Notes: generated by a model from the sequence alone, not told the origin. DNA of 64,000 nucleotides from Xylanimonas ulmi (GCF_004216535.1 NZ_SGWX01000001.1:2976001-3040000); one strand, 5' to 3'. Positions 16,671-25,775 are shown, numbered from the stretch's first letter. Translations and numbers: made by a program.

Positions 16671-17831
16671 TCAGCCGGCGTGCCGCCAGCCGCGTGCGAT
16701 CGCGAGGAACGCGTCGTTGGCCTCGACCTCGCCGACGCTCACGCGCAGGCCGTCCCCGGCGAACGGGCGCACCAGCACCCCAGCCTCGCGGGCCTGCGCG
16801 GCGCGCTCCATGGTCGCCTCGCCGAGCGGGAACCAGACGAAGTTCGCCTGTGACTCGGGCAGGTCCCAGCCCTGCTCGCGCAACGCCGCGACCACCCGGG
16901 CCCGCTCGGCGACGAGCGCGTCGACGCGGTCGAGCAGCTCCGCCTGCGCCTGCGGCCGCAGCGACGCGAGCGCCGCCTGCTGGGCCACGTGCGAGACGCC
17001 GAACGGCGTCGACACCGCCCGGATGCCCGCCGCGAGCCGCGGCTCGGCGACGGCGTAACCCACGCGCAGCCCTGCGAGCCCGTAGGCCTTGGACAGCGTG
17101 CGCAGCAGCGCCACGTTCGGGTGGCGGCGCAGCACATCGACGCCGTCGGCGGCCTGCGGGTCGCGCACGAACTCCAGGTAGGCCTCGTCCACCACCACGA
17201 GCACGTGCGGCGGCACGGCCGCCAGCAGCGCGTCGAGCTCGTCGGCGCGCACGGCCGGACCGGTCGGGTTGTTGGGCGTGCACACCAGCAGCGCGCGCGT
17301 GCGCGGCGTGACGGCCGCAGCCATCGCCGGCAGGTCGAGCCGCCCGTCGTCGGCGAGCGGCACGGTCACGGCCACGCCGCCCGCGACGGCCACGGCGATG
17401 GGGTACGCCTCGAACGAGCGCCACGGGAACACGACCTCGTCGCCCGCGTCTACGACGGCGGCCAGCACGTGCGCGAGCACCGCGACCGACCCGTTGCCGA
17501 CCACGACCTGGTCGGCCGGCACGCCGACGTGCTGCGCGAGCGCCTCGACCAGCTCGCTCGCGTACATGTCGGGGTACCGGTTGGTGTCCGCGGCGGCGTC
17601 GGCGATCGCGCGCACGACCGACGGCAGCGGCCCGTACGGGTTCTCGTTCGACGACAGCTTCCACACGCGCGCGCCCGGGTCGGGTCGCGCGCCGGGCACG
17701 TACGGCGGCAGCGCCTCGACGGCCGGGCGCAGCGGGACGCGCGCCAGGCCGGTGGGGCGGTCGGAGGCGGGGCGCTCAGAGGCGGGGCGGTCGGAGGCAG
17801 GGCGTGAGGCGGTCTCCACGGCGCCCAGCAT
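16671..17831 (-). CDS. hisC: Histidinol-phosphate aminotransferase
   Basis: This 386-residue class I/II PLP aminotransferase has the HisC motifs LSSNENPYGP, NRYPDMYASEL, GNGSVAVLAHV, CTPNNPTGP, VVVDEAYLEF and the PLP lysine in LRTLSKAYGLAGLRVGYA. It makes histidinol phosphate, or acts as a phenylalanine/aromatic aminotransferase as some actinobacterial HisC2 paralogs do. It is alone here, without other his genes, which favours the paralog. Residues about 6-25 are a repeat (RPASDRPASERPASDRP); without it the protein would start normally near VPLRPAVEAL. The start is ATG 17831, with no clear ribosome site. Confidence 0.88.
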   Translation of the reverse strand: MLGAVETASRPASDRPASERPASDRPTGLARVPLRPAVEALPPYVPGARPDPGARVWKLSSNENPYGPLPSVVRAIADAAADTNRYPDMYASELVEALAQHVGVPADQVVVGNGSVAVLAHVLAAVVDAGDEVVFPWRSFEAYPIAVAVAGGVAVTVPLADDGRLDLPAMAAAVTPRTRALLVCTPNNPTGPAVRADELDALLAAVPPHVLVVVDEAYLEFVRDPQAADGVDVLRRHPNVALLRTLSKAYGLAGLRVGYAVAEPRLAAGIRAVSTPFGVSHVAQQAALASLRPQAQAELLDRVDALVAERARVVAALREQGWDLPESQANFVWFPLGEATMERAAQAREAGVLVRPFAGDGLRVSVGEVEANDAFLAIARGWRHAG

Positions 17832-17903
17832 GCCACGACAGATGGACTCGCCAGCGCCGTGATCAGCCACGCCGACGCCGCCCGGCGTGCCACGATGGCG
17901 CCT

Positions 17904-18305
17904 ATGAACTTCGTCGTGCGCGTCCTGGTGACCGCCCTCGCCCTGTGGGTGACGAGCCTCGTCATCCCCTCGCACGTCGACATCGTCGACGACGGCACCC
18001 GGGGAGGGACGGTGCTGGCGGTGCTCGCCGTGGCGCTGGTCTTCAACCTGGTCAACCTCGTGGTCAAGCCGGTGGTCAAGGTGCTCTCGCTGCCGCTGTA
18101 CCTGTTGACGCTCGGGCTGTTCACGCTCGTGGTCAACGCGTTCATGCTGTGGCTGACGGTGTGGATCACCGACAAGAGCTGGTTCGGCGACCAACCGTGG
18201 GGCCTCGACATCAACGGCGGCTTCTGGTGGTACGTGCTCGCCGCGCTGGTCATCGCGATCCTCCAGGTGGTCATCGGGGCGTTCGCCCCGAAGCGGCGGC
18301 ACTGA
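17904..18305 (+). CDS. Phage holin family 4 / YvlD-like small membrane protein
   Basis: This 133-residue protein has four hydrophobic segments (VVRVLVTALALWVTSLVI, VLAVLAVALVFNLVNLVV, LPLYLLTLGLFTLVVNAFMLWL, YVLAALVIAILQVVIGAF) and the family-typical NLVVKPVVKVLSLPLYLLTLGLF. Members of this family occur singly in most actinobacterial genomes and are not linked to prophages. The function is unclear. It starts at ATG 17904, 72 bases from the divergent hisC start. Its last 35 bases overlap the convergent hydrolase gene. Confidence 0.85.
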   Translation: MNFVVRVLVTALALWVTSLVIPSHVDIVDDGTRGGTVLAVLAVALVFNLVNLVVKPVVKVLSLPLYLLTLGLFTLVVNAFMLWLTVWITDKSWFGDQPWGLDINGGFWWYVLAALVIAILQVVIGAFAPKRRH

Positions 18306-20241
18306 GGCCGGGCGCCCCCTCCTGCTGCGGCACGGGCGGCACGGGCGGGCCGGGCGACGGCGACGGCGTCGGCCCAGGCGTGGGCCACTCGGGCTCACCC
18401 TCGACGCGCCGGAACGTGTAGAAGGAGGACCGCGCGGACGTCCCGTCCAAGACGGCCTCGATGCGGGTGAGCACGCCGTCGACCGGGACGTTGCCGCTCT
18501 CGGTCGCGATGCGCAGCGTGCGCAAGTGCGTCGCCAACCCGTGGGCCTGGGCGACGCTGCCGGACGCGGCCTGGTCCGCCGCGTCCGACGAGTCCATGAG
18601 CCGCCGCGTGACCGTCACCCGGTCCTTTGTCGTGGGGTTCTCCAGCCCGGAGTGTCCGTCGAGGTTGCTGACCAACTCCTCGTCGTTCTCCAGGTGCAGC
18701 ACCGGCACACCGCGCGGCGCCGCAAAGGTGGCCGTCGGCGCGCCCGCCGTGACCAGCGCCGCGATGGGGTGCCTCGCGGTGAGCTCGGGTGACGAGGCGA
18801 ACGCCATCGCCGCGATGCCGCCGAGGCTGTAGCCGACAAGCGCCACCGGCTCACCGTCCTGCGCCCCGGCCCGCGTGAGCGCCTCACCGATCGCCGCCGT
18901 GAACTGCGCGGCCCGACCGGCCATCAGATCAAGGTCGGTGACACCGTCGAACGGGTTGCCCTCGCTGACCAAGGCCTGCGTCCCCGGGATCAACACGGTC
19001 CACGTGACCGCGCCGTCGTCGTGCGTGACGCGCTCGACCACCATCGTCCCGGCGGGGACGTCAGCCGCCGAGCGCCCCGGCGCCGTCGAGCTCCCGGCGA
19101 GCTCGCTGAGGCGGCCGATCGCCTCCTCGACGCCGCCTGCCGGCGTCCGCGACCATGAGGGGCCGGGGCCCGGTACCTCGGTGACGCGCACGCGCGTCAC
19201 CGGCTGCACGGCGCGGACCAGGGCCCTCAGCGAGCGCGTGCCTCCGCGGACGGACAGGTCACCGCGGGCCCACACAGGCGTGACGACCGCGACCCCGGCG
19301 GCGAACCCGCCGATCAGCTCGTCCGTCACCGGCGCGAACAAGCGGCTCAGGACCGCCGGGCCCTGCGACAGCCAGCCGCTCTCCGGCGACGGCTCGCCCC
19401 CCGCCTTCCCCGCTGGCGGCGCCTCGCCCGTTGCCTGCCGCTCCGGCGGCGCCTCGCCCGCTGCCTGGCCTGCCTTCGGCGCGTCCTGCGCCCCGCTCCC
19501 GGAGCGGGCGCCGCTTCCGTTCGAGGCCCCACCCACCGCCCCGAGACCGGCCGCCGCGCTCGGTGCGCCACTCGGCCACGGCGCCACGGTGTCGAGCCGC
19601 CCGGAGCCGGTCACCGGGGCGAGCACAGGGCCCAGCACGGGGCCCAGCACGGGGCCGAACGGCAAGGTCAGCGACCTCCTCACCGCGGCGCGCAGCCAGC
19701 CGGGCGCCGTCGCGTACGCCGTAAACGACAGCTTCTGAAGGTTCGTCGCCGCCACACCCGCGGTCACGGCGCGCACCGTCGGGGACAGCGAGACCGCAAG
19801 CCCCGCGGCAACGCCCAGGGCGCCGTAGGCGGCGCCGACCGCACGGTCGGCCATCGACTCGCCCTCCTCGTAGAGCCCGGCGGCGCGCAGCAGGCTCTGC
19901 GAGAGCAGGGCGCACCGTTCGGCGTCGCCGTCGAGCTGTCTCGCGACCTGATGCGCGTCGTCGGCGAGCGCGCGCAGTCGCGCCGGCTGCCCCGCATCGC
20001 ACCAGCCCACGGCGCCCACCCCGGCGTCCAGGCTCGTGGGCGCCACGGTCGATCCGTCGAGCGTCTGCTGCCAGGCGGCTCGGTCGAACGCCTCCGCCGC
20101 CCTCGCCGCCCGCAGCGCGGCCGTCTTGAGCTGGTCGTGCGCGGCCCCGGCGTGCGCCGCCGCGCAGCGCACGACGTCGGCGTCGGCGGTCGCGAGCGCG
20201 CTGCCGCCCGTGACGCGCAGCGTGTCACGAGGGTCGCTCAC
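18271..20241 (-). CDS. WXG100-associated alpha/beta hydrolase
   Basis: This 656-residue protein starts at GTG 20241, overlapping the preceding small gene by GTGA. Residues about 15-135 are helical and resemble WXG100/LXG-type secretion domains (AFDRAAWQQTLDGS). A proline/glycine-rich linker follows (about 210-290, with four PPERQATGEA-like units). The C-terminal alpha/beta hydrolase (about 380-610) has the nucleophile elbow GYSLGGIAAM, a candidate Asp/Glu and His (VLHLENDEELV, AQAHGLATHLRT), and ends in a PTPGPTPSPSPGP tail. No transmembrane helix or signal peptide is clear. It may be an exported lipase/esterase-like effector, but no type VII secretion core is nearby. Confidence 0.75.
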   Translation of the reverse strand: MSDPRDTLRVTGGSALATADADVVRCAAAHAGAAHDQLKTAALRAARAAEAFDRAAWQQTLDGSTVAPTSLDAGVGAVGWCDAGQPARLRALADDAHQVARQLDGDAERCALLSQSLLRAAGLYEEGESMADRAVGAAYGALGVAAGLAVSLSPTVRAVTAGVAATNLQKLSFTAYATAPGWLRAAVRRSLTLPFGPVLGPVLGPVLAPVTGSGRLDTVAPWPSGAPSAAAGLGAVGGASNGSGARSGSGAQDAPKAGQAAGEAPPERQATGEAPPAGKAGGEPSPESGWLSQGPAVLSRLFAPVTDELIGGFAAGVAVVTPVWARGDLSVRGGTRSLRALVRAVQPVTRVRVTEVPGPGPSWSRTPAGGVEEAIGRLSELAGSSTAPGRSAADVPAGTMVVERVTHDDGAVTWTVLIPGTQALVSEGNPFDGVTDLDLMAGRAAQFTAAIGEALTRAGAQDGEPVALVGYSLGGIAAMAFASSPELTARHPIAALVTAGAPTATFAAPRGVPVLHLENDEELVSNLDGHSGLENPTTKDRVTVTRRLMDSSDAADQAASGSVAQAHGLATHLRTLRIATESGNVPVDGVLTRIEAVLDGTSARSSFYTFRRVEGEPEWPTPGPTPSPSPGPPVPPVPQQEGAPGLSAAASGRTPR

Positions 20242-20498
20242 CGCGACTCCAGCCGCTGGACGGCGAGGCTGACCGTGTCCAACGCCGTCGCGTCACGCCG
20301 GGCGGCGACGACGACGTCGGCGAGCCGCTCCCGGAACGCGTCGGCCGCGCGCGACCTCCACCCGAGGGCGCCCGCCCGCCCCAACTCGTCGAGCGCGGTC
20401 GCCAGCGCATCGCGCGCCGCGCGCAGTTCCGTGCCGGCGTCACGTCCGAACGCCAACCCCGGCTGCCACCCGGCGCCGCCCCCTGTCATTCCTGCCAC
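20238..20498 (-). CDS. WXG100-like small helical protein
   Basis: This 86-residue protein starts at GTG 20498, preceded by GGAGGGG. It is two predicted helices around a turn, LGWRSRAADAFRERLADVV. The W-x-S...A-x-x-F pattern resembles the WxG turn of ESX-type proteins, although the W-x-G itself is W-R-S here. It is translationally coupled to the hydrolase gene, so the two products probably act together. Confidence 0.7.
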   Translation of the reverse strand: MAGMTGGGAGWQPGLAFGRDAGTELRAARDALATALDELGRAGALGWRSRAADAFRERLADVVVAARRDATALDTVSLAVQRLESR

Positions 20499-20751
20499 GT
20501 GCCCCCTCCACCCCCTGACCGTCCGCGATGCTCGCCGACCTGCGCCCCACGCCAGACCGACGGCGCGACGCTAGGCGGCCGGCGGCAGCCGCCGTCGTGC
20601 GCTGCGGACGGCCTGTGCACAACCCCGGGCCACTGGTCGCTGGGGACCGAACCCGCGACCTGCCCCCTGGCCGGACGCCACCTCATTGAGCGCGCGCCCG
20701 ACCCGCCAGGGGCACGCCGCCCGCCACGGGCGCCGTGGGAGAATTGCGCGC

Positions 20752-22230
20752 GTGACCTCCCCCGTGCCGCCCACGTCGACCACGTCCGCCCGCGTCTCCC
20801 TCGCCGACGTCACCCCGCCCATCGCGCTCGGACCGCTTGATGGGCGCTACCGCGCCGCCGTTGCGCCGCTGGTGGACCACCTGAGCGAGGCCGCGCTCAA
20901 CCGGGCGCGCGTCCACGTCGAGGTCGAGTGGCTCATCACGCTGTGCAACGGCGTTCCGGGGGTCGCCTCGCCCGTGGTGCCCGGGGCGCCCGCGCTCAAC
21001 GACGCCGAGGTCGCCTACCTGCGCACGATCCCCGCGACGTTCGGCGGTGACGAGATCGCCGAGCTCGCCGCCATCGAGCGCGAGACGGTCCACGACGTCA
21101 AGGCCGTCGAGTACTTCATCAAGCGCCGCATCGCTGCGGCGCCCGAGGCCCTGGGCACCACCGCGCTGCCCGCGGCCAGCGAGCTCGTGCACTTCGCCTG
21201 CACCAGCGAGGACATCAACAACCTCTCCTACGCGCTCATGGTCGCCGGGGCCATCCGCGACGTCTGGCTCCCGGCCGCCACCGCGCTGGCCGACCAGGTC
21301 GCCGATCTGGCCCGCGACCTCGCCGACGTCCCCATGCTCAGCCGCACCCACGGCCAGCCGGCCACGCCCACCACGCTCGGCAAGGAGCTCGCGGTGCTGT
21401 CCCACCGCCTGCGCCGCCAGCTGCGCCGCGTCGAGGGAGCCGAGTTCCTGGGCAAGCTCAACGGCGCCACGGGCACCTACGGCGCGCACGTCGTCGCCGT
21501 CCCGGGCGTGGACTGGCCCGCGGTCTCGCGCGCGTTCGTCGAGGGTCTGGGCCTGACGTGGAACCCGCTGACCACGCAGATCGAGTCGCACGACTGGCAG
21601 GCCGAGGTCTATGCCGACGTCGCGCGCTACAACCGCATCCTGCACAACCTCGCGACCGACGTGTGGACGTACATCTCGCTCGGGTTCTTCACGCAGATCC
21701 CCGTCGCCGGCGCCACCGGGTCCTCGACGATGCCGCACAAGGTCAACCCGATCCGGTTCGAGAACGCTGAGGCCAACCTCGAGATCTCGTGCTCGCTGCT
21801 CGACACGCTCGGCGCCACGCTCGTGACCAGCCGCCTGCAGCGCGACCTGACCGACTCGACCACGCAGCGCAACATCGGCCCCGCGTTCGGCCACTCGCTG
21901 CTCGCGATCGACAACGTGCGCCGCGGCCTGACCGCGCTGCACGCCAACGCCGAGCTCATGGCCGCCGACCTCGACCACAACTGGGAGGTGCTCGGCGAGC
22001 CCATCCAGTCCGCCATGCGCGCCGCGTCGGTGGCCGGCGTGCCCGGCATGGAGAACCCGTACGAGCGCCTCAAGGACCTCACGCGCGGCCAGCGCGTCGA
22101 CGCCGCACGCCTGCGCGAGTTCGTCGGCGGCCTCGGCCTGCCCGACGACGTCGCCGAGCGCCTGCAGGCGCTCACCCCGGCGTCGTACACGGGGCTCGCC
22201 GCACGGCTGGTGGCCGACTACCTGGCCTGA
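20752..22230 (+). CDS. purB: Adenylosuccinate lyase
   Basis: This 492-residue protein starts at GTG 20752, preceded by GGGAGAA. It cleaves SAICAR and adenylosuccinate to release fumarate in purine synthesis. The fumarase-superfamily signature GSSTMPHKVNPIRFENAEAN is complete, with catalytic region SRTHGQPATPTTLGKEL and FACTSEDINNLSYALM. PLDGRYR near the N-terminus and the length match the PurB type found in E. coli. It is monocistronic here, and the gap before it (20499-20751) holds no gene. Confidence 0.97.
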   Translation: MTSPVPPTSTTSARVSLADVTPPIALGPLDGRYRAAVAPLVDHLSEAALNRARVHVEVEWLITLCNGVPGVASPVVPGAPALNDAEVAYLRTIPATFGGDEIAELAAIERETVHDVKAVEYFIKRRIAAAPEALGTTALPAASELVHFACTSEDINNLSYALMVAGAIRDVWLPAATALADQVADLARDLADVPMLSRTHGQPATPTTLGKELAVLSHRLRRQLRRVEGAEFLGKLNGATGTYGAHVVAVPGVDWPAVSRAFVEGLGLTWNPLTTQIESHDWQAEVYADVARYNRILHNLATDVWTYISLGFFTQIPVAGATGSSTMPHKVNPIRFENAEANLEISCSLLDTLGATLVTSRLQRDLTDSTTQRNIGPAFGHSLLAIDNVRRGLTALHANAELMAADLDHNWEVLGEPIQSAMRAASVAGVPGMENPYERLKDLTRGQRVDAARLREFVGGLGLPDDVAERLQALTPASYTGLAARLVADYLA

Positions 22231-22246
22231 CCGGGACGCAACGGCG

Positions 22247-22672
22247 TCAGGAGCCGCCGTTGGGCCGCATCGGCATCCGGTAGACGACCTCGACGCCCGG
22301 GCGGCGGGCGAGCACCAGCCCGACGGCGGCGCGGTGCCACGACGCGGGCAGCGGCATCTCGCGCTCGCCCGCCTCGGCGACGTCGGCGTCGGTGCGCCAC
22401 GTGAAGAGCCGCGGCTCGGTCATGCGGTCGAGCCGGGCGTGGAGCCGCTCGACGAGCGCCCCGTGGCGGGCGGCGAGGCGTTCGACCTCGACCCGGACGC
22501 CGTCGGGCACGGGGCGCACGCCGGACTCCCAGCGGTGCACCGAGCGCTCCGTCACGTCCAGGTGCGAGGCGAGCCATCGCGTCGTGAGTCCGAGACGCTC
22601 GCGCGTGCACCGCAGCGCGGCGCCCGACAGGCGCTCGCGTGTGCCCGTCAGCCTTCTCTGCGGCAGCCTCAT
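22247..22672 (-). CDS. Helix-turn-helix DNA-binding protein (YdiL/Aca2-like)
   Basis: This 141-residue protein starts at ATG 22672. Residues about 20-60 are an XRE-type helix-turn-helix: LRCTRERLGLTTRWLASHLD, then VTERSVHRWESGVRPVPDGV. The W-E-x-G-x-x-x-(I/V)-P-x-x-V pattern is that of YdiL/Aca2-type domains, which occur in phages and mobile elements. The C-terminal half has a WRTDADVAEAGEREMPLP segment of unknown role. It lies 16 bases past purB in the opposite direction and opens the accessory stretch. Confidence 0.65.
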   Translation of the reverse strand: MRLPQRRLTGTRERLSGAALRCTRERLGLTTRWLASHLDVTERSVHRWESGVRPVPDGVRVEVERLAARHGALVERLHARLDRMTEPRLFTWRTDADVAEAGEREMPLPASWHRAAVGLVLARRPGVEVVYRMPMRPNGGS

Positions 22673-23200
22673 GACCGGCCCCCGCCCTGGCTCGACACCC
22701 GCACGACGCCGCTGCCCGGCGGTCCCTGTCCCCCACCTGGTGCGTCCCTGGTCGCTGTCGCGCCAGGTGGGCCCAGGTGCGGGCTCCCGCGGAAATGTCG
22801 GGGATTTCGTCTCGTCATCGCGCGCCCTTCCGTCGTCGATCGCTCACGCCCGAGCGCGACGCCGACCACCGACGTCACGCAAGACACGGCTCGCAGCTCA
22901 GACCTGAGGCGGGCGCTCACGGCGCCGGCCCTCGCGGTCCGGGCTTGCGCCGGGACCAGGACGCCACTTCGTCAGGCCGCGTCGATGCGGCCAGTCGTTG
23001 CTCAGTTCGAGCGGTCGTGCGGGCGTCCCCAGACTCACCCCGGGATAGAGCGTCCGAGGCGAGTAGTGCAGGCGTCGATCACAGTACCAGGCACGGTCAT
23101 CAAGACGGCGGGGCCGCTGACCAGGGCAATCGCTCTCGGGCGACGTGACGCAGGCTCGTTCAGCCCGCGCGGCCGCCGGGCTCTCACGCGGCGCTGGCGC
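22673..23200. other. Gap of about 530 bases without a convincing gene
   Basis: Short open frames exist on both strands but none has family resemblance or a good ribosome site. A small minus-strand frame ends by ATGA overlap with the HTH gene (22669), but its product is low complexity. A CCACCTGG/CCAGGTGG inverted repeat (22733-22740, 22763-22770) could be a regulatory hairpin for the HTH gene. Confidence 0.5.
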
Positions 23201-23719
23201 TCAGGCGCGGAGGAACTCCTCGACGCGCGCGATCTGCCAGTCCTCCAATCCGGACGCGGCGAACGGCCGCAGCAGGAGGGCCTCCCCGGGCAGCGCCGCC
23301 AGGATCGCCCCCGAATGGGCGTCCAGCTCGTCGTCCACAAAGACGAACCGGTCGCCGGCCTGCGCTCGGATGACGGCGAGCTTCCACCAGTCCGGCTCCC
23401 ACACCCTGCGGCCCGACCCGTCCGGGGGCGGATCCGCGGCGACCGGGAAGTCGCCCAGCCCGACGGCCGGCGCGAAGCGGGTGCGGGCGTGCCGCCCCCA
23501 TGTCGTCAGCCAGCGCACCTGCGCGAGCCCGTCAGCGTGAACCCGGTTGAGGAAGTCGATCACTGTGGGCCGCACATGGATCGGGTAGACCTCGCGCGCT
23601 CCATCGCCCTCATCGACTGCCACGTCGTAGCGGACGTACTCGTCACGGTTCCTCGCGTTCGACTTCGGGAAGGCGTTGACGACTCCGTCGATGTCGAGGA
23701 ACAGGATCGGCGCCGACAT
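23201..23719 (-). CDS. HAD-superfamily hydrolase-like protein
   Basis: This 172-residue protein starts with ILFLDIDGVVNAF, the HAD nucleophile motif (D-x-D) at about residues 9-11. WLTTWGRHA is the second-motif region (Thr), and FVFVDDELDAHSG supplies the acidic motif near residue 125. It belongs to the small HAD-like group often annotated as HAD domain in Swiss Army Knife RNA repair proteins or secreted-acid-phosphatase relatives; the substrate is unknown. It is a single gene. Confidence 0.8.
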   Translation of the reverse strand: MSAPILFLDIDGVVNAFPKSNARNRDEYVRYDVAVDEGDGAREVYPIHVRPTVIDFLNRVHADGLAQVRWLTTWGRHARTRFAPAVGLGDFPVAADPPPDGSGRRVWEPDWWKLAVIRAQAGDRFVFVDDELDAHSGAILAALPGEALLLRPFAASGLEDWQIARVEEFLRA

Positions 23720-24107
23720 CGGGCCTCCTCGCCTGGGAACTCGTGCTCCTGCTCGGCCAACTCCTCGGCCCGCAGCGCTGCGTGCTTGGGCCCGTAAGCC
23801 TACGACGGCGGGGTGTTGTCACGGCACGCCTTCGACGCACTGCGTGGCTGGCCATGCGACAGCACGCGGCTGCGGACACGCGGGCGTGCTACGGAGCGGT
23901 CGCACAGGTGGTCGCGGTCCACGGCGGCGCCGACATCGGTGTGCGCAGACCTGTGCGTTCGCGATCGACTCAGTGCGATTCGTCGACGCAGCCCCCGGCC
24001 GCACAGTTTGCTGCGTGTCGAGCCCCAGGGTCCGGCAGCGCAGCAACCGGCCCCGTTCATGGATGGCTCGCTCTCACAACTGCTGCCCGACCCAAAGGAG
24101 TATTCGC
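23720..24107. other. Gap upstream of the secreted-protein gene
   Basis: About 390 bases with no supported gene. It must contain promoters for the divergent HAD and secreted-protein genes. The base composition is somewhat less GC-rich than in the housekeeping genes. Confidence 0.5.
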
Positions 24108-25376
24108 ATGGGACAGCTTCGTCGATGCGGACGCGACGGGGGACGAACCACCCTGATCGGCGTCGTCGCAGTATCGGCCCTGCTACTCGCCGGAGTGCCG
24201 ACGGCCACCGCCGCCACACCGGGCACAGCTCCCGCCCCTGTCGCTGCGCAGGGTGAGGAGGTGATCGGCTCTGGACCGTCTGGCGACTCAGAGGCGATCG
24301 CTGCCGCAGCCGAGGGCTACGAATCAGGCGATCTGGCGGCAGCGGCCGAGCTCGCCAACTCGGCGAGCGCCGTCACCGCGGTCCGTCTGGGTGAGTCGGC
24401 TTCGCACGATGAGACGGCGACGGCCGCCACTGACGCCGGGACGGTTCGAGTCTCCGCTGACGGGCGTGTGACCGCTGACGCCGAGACAGGGCTCTCACTC
24501 ACTGTTGACCTGGGCGCATCCGCCACAGACGTCCATTTGGTTGGCGGCGCCGTGGTCGCGTCGGAGGTGGCGCCGTCGACCGACATCGTCACCCGCGCCA
24601 CCGGCGATGGCGTCCAACTCGTGGCGATCCTCGCAGATGCGGACGCCCCGAACGAGGTTGCGTTCCCGCTCGGCCTGCCCGACGACGCCGATTTGGTTCA
24701 GCAAGCCGACGGGTCGATCTCGGTGTTCGCTGACGTTCCGACGCAGGAGGCGTCGCCCGAGGACTTGGAGCGCCTCACCGCGGAGATCGACTCCATCATC
24801 GGTGACGCGGACTCCGAGGATGATCTCAGCGATGCGCAGTGGAAGCAGATCGCCCAACTCGCACCAGCCGAGGTCACGACGACCGTCGCGCGGCGACAAG
24901 TCGCCACGATCGAGCCCGCGTGGGCGCTCGACGCGCACGGCGAACACGTCGAGAGCCACTACGAGGTGACCGCCTCTGGCGTTGTCCAGGTCATCGACAC
25001 CGACGCTCACACCGCATTCCCGGTCACCGCGGATCCCAACTGGGTGTGGTGGACATGGACCTCGGCTCAGTGCGTTGCGAATCTCGCGACGATCGTCTTC
25101 GGAGCCGCGAAGCTCGCAAACGTGGCCGTGAAGATCGGCAGCCTTGTCAAGAAGAGCGCCGCACTGAGCAGGGCAGTGAAGAGGATTGGCGGCGGCGCGG
25201 CGCTGATGAAATCAATCTACTTCGCCGCGAAGGGGTTCGTCGAGGGCAGGATCGGGAAGTACTTGACTCGCACCCAGTACCTCGTCCTCTCTGGAATGGC
25301 CTCGGCAACACTCGATCTCATAGGGGATGCCCTCGGAGTTGGCTCGTGTGTCTCGTTGGTGAAGGAGATGATGTAG
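24108..25376 (+). CDS. Secreted protein with hydrophobic C-terminal region, unknown function
   Basis: This 422-residue protein starts at ATG 24108, with AAAGGAG 7 bases upstream. A signal peptide is clear: basic start MGQLRRCGRDGGR, hydrophobic core LIGVVAVSALLLAGV, cleavage near TATAAT. The mature part is acidic and alanine-rich, with a beta-rich middle (VRVSADGRVTADAETGLSLT). Around residue 305 is TAFPVTADPNWVWWTWTSA, resembling the V-x-A-D-P-x-W boundary of a family of actinobacterial exported proteins. The last 110 residues are amphipathic and hydrophobic, with two cysteines and KK/GG segments (VKKSAALSRAVKRIGGGAAL), resembling a large bacteriocin-like core. Codon choice is less GC-biased than in neighbours. 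The next gene, a small membrane protein, starts 2 bases after its stop. Confidence 0.75.
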   Translation: MGQLRRCGRDGGRTTLIGVVAVSALLLAGVPTATAATPGTAPAPVAAQGEEVIGSGPSGDSEAIAAAAEGYESGDLAAAAELANSASAVTAVRLGESASHDETATAATDAGTVRVSADGRVTADAETGLSLTVDLGASATDVHLVGGAVVASEVAPSTDIVTRATGDGVQLVAILADADAPNEVAFPLGLPDDADLVQQADGSISVFADVPTQEASPEDLERLTAEIDSIIGDADSEDDLSDAQWKQIAQLAPAEVTTTVARRQVATIEPAWALDAHGEHVESHYEVTASGVVQVIDTDAHTAFPVTADPNWVWWTWTSAQCVANLATIVFGAAKLANVAVKIGSLVKKSAALSRAVKRIGGGAALMKSIYFAAKGFVEGRIGKYLTRTQYLVLSGMASATLDLIGDALGVGSCVSLVKEMM

Positions 25377-25378
25377 AC

Positions 25379-25726
25379 ATGTTTGAGCTCACACTCCTCG
25401 TCCTCGGATCAGGTCTCCTGATTGGGACATGGGGAGTGGCGCTCTGGGGCAGCGCCAAGGGCACGTCACTCCTGGCTGACCTTCTCGCGATCGTCCTCGC
25501 ATTCGGGATGCTGGCGTACCTCTGGTCGCCCGCGCCGACGCCGGTGGCCTGGGCACGGTCCCACGGGTGGATTGCCAGTGAGCCCGGGGGGCTCGCGGTG
25601 GCGGCGGGCGTCCTCGCCACGGCTGCGGTGGTCATCTTCATCGCCCGTCGCATTGGCCTGATCGAGGGCCTCGCCAAACGGCTGAGTCGCGCAGCGACGG
25701 GTGAGGAGGAAGAGCCACGACACTGA
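25379..25726 (+). CDS. Small three-helix membrane protein, possible partner or immunity protein
   Basis: This 115-residue protein starts at ATG 25379, two bases after the previous stop, with GGAGATGATG as ribosome site inside the upstream gene. It has three hydrophobic segments: ELTLLVLGSGLLIGTWGVAL, LLADLLAIVLAFGMLAYLW and LAVAAGVLATAAVVIFIARR, and a charged tail. No family is recognised. The tight coupling to a secreted protein with a bacteriocin-like end suggests an immunity or membrane-anchor role, by analogy only. Confidence 0.7.
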   Translation: MFELTLLVLGSGLLIGTWGVALWGSAKGTSLLADLLAIVLAFGMLAYLWSPAPTPVAWARSHGWIASEPGGLAVAAGVLATAAVVIFIARRIGLIEGLAKRLSRAATGEEEEPRH

Positions 25727-25738
25727 GTTGTGATCCGT

Positions 25739-25775
25739 GGGGAGCCGGGTGGTCCGGGGGACCTCCCGGCTCCCC
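25739..25775. terminator. Hairpin terminator after the secreted-protein pair
   Basis: GGGGAGCCGGG (25739-25749) pairs perfectly with CCCGGCTCCCC (25765-25775) around a 15-base loop. It stands 12 bases after the small membrane gene and before the convergent acetyltransferase gene. Confidence 0.7.

Noticed and set aside
17904-18305. Prophage holin
   Set aside because: The protein belongs to a holin-named family, but no phage genes flank it and the family is ordinary in actinobacterial chromosomes.
22673-23200. Small genes in the gap between the HTH and HAD genes
   Set aside because: The short frames have no ribosome site, biased low-complexity products and no recognisable family.
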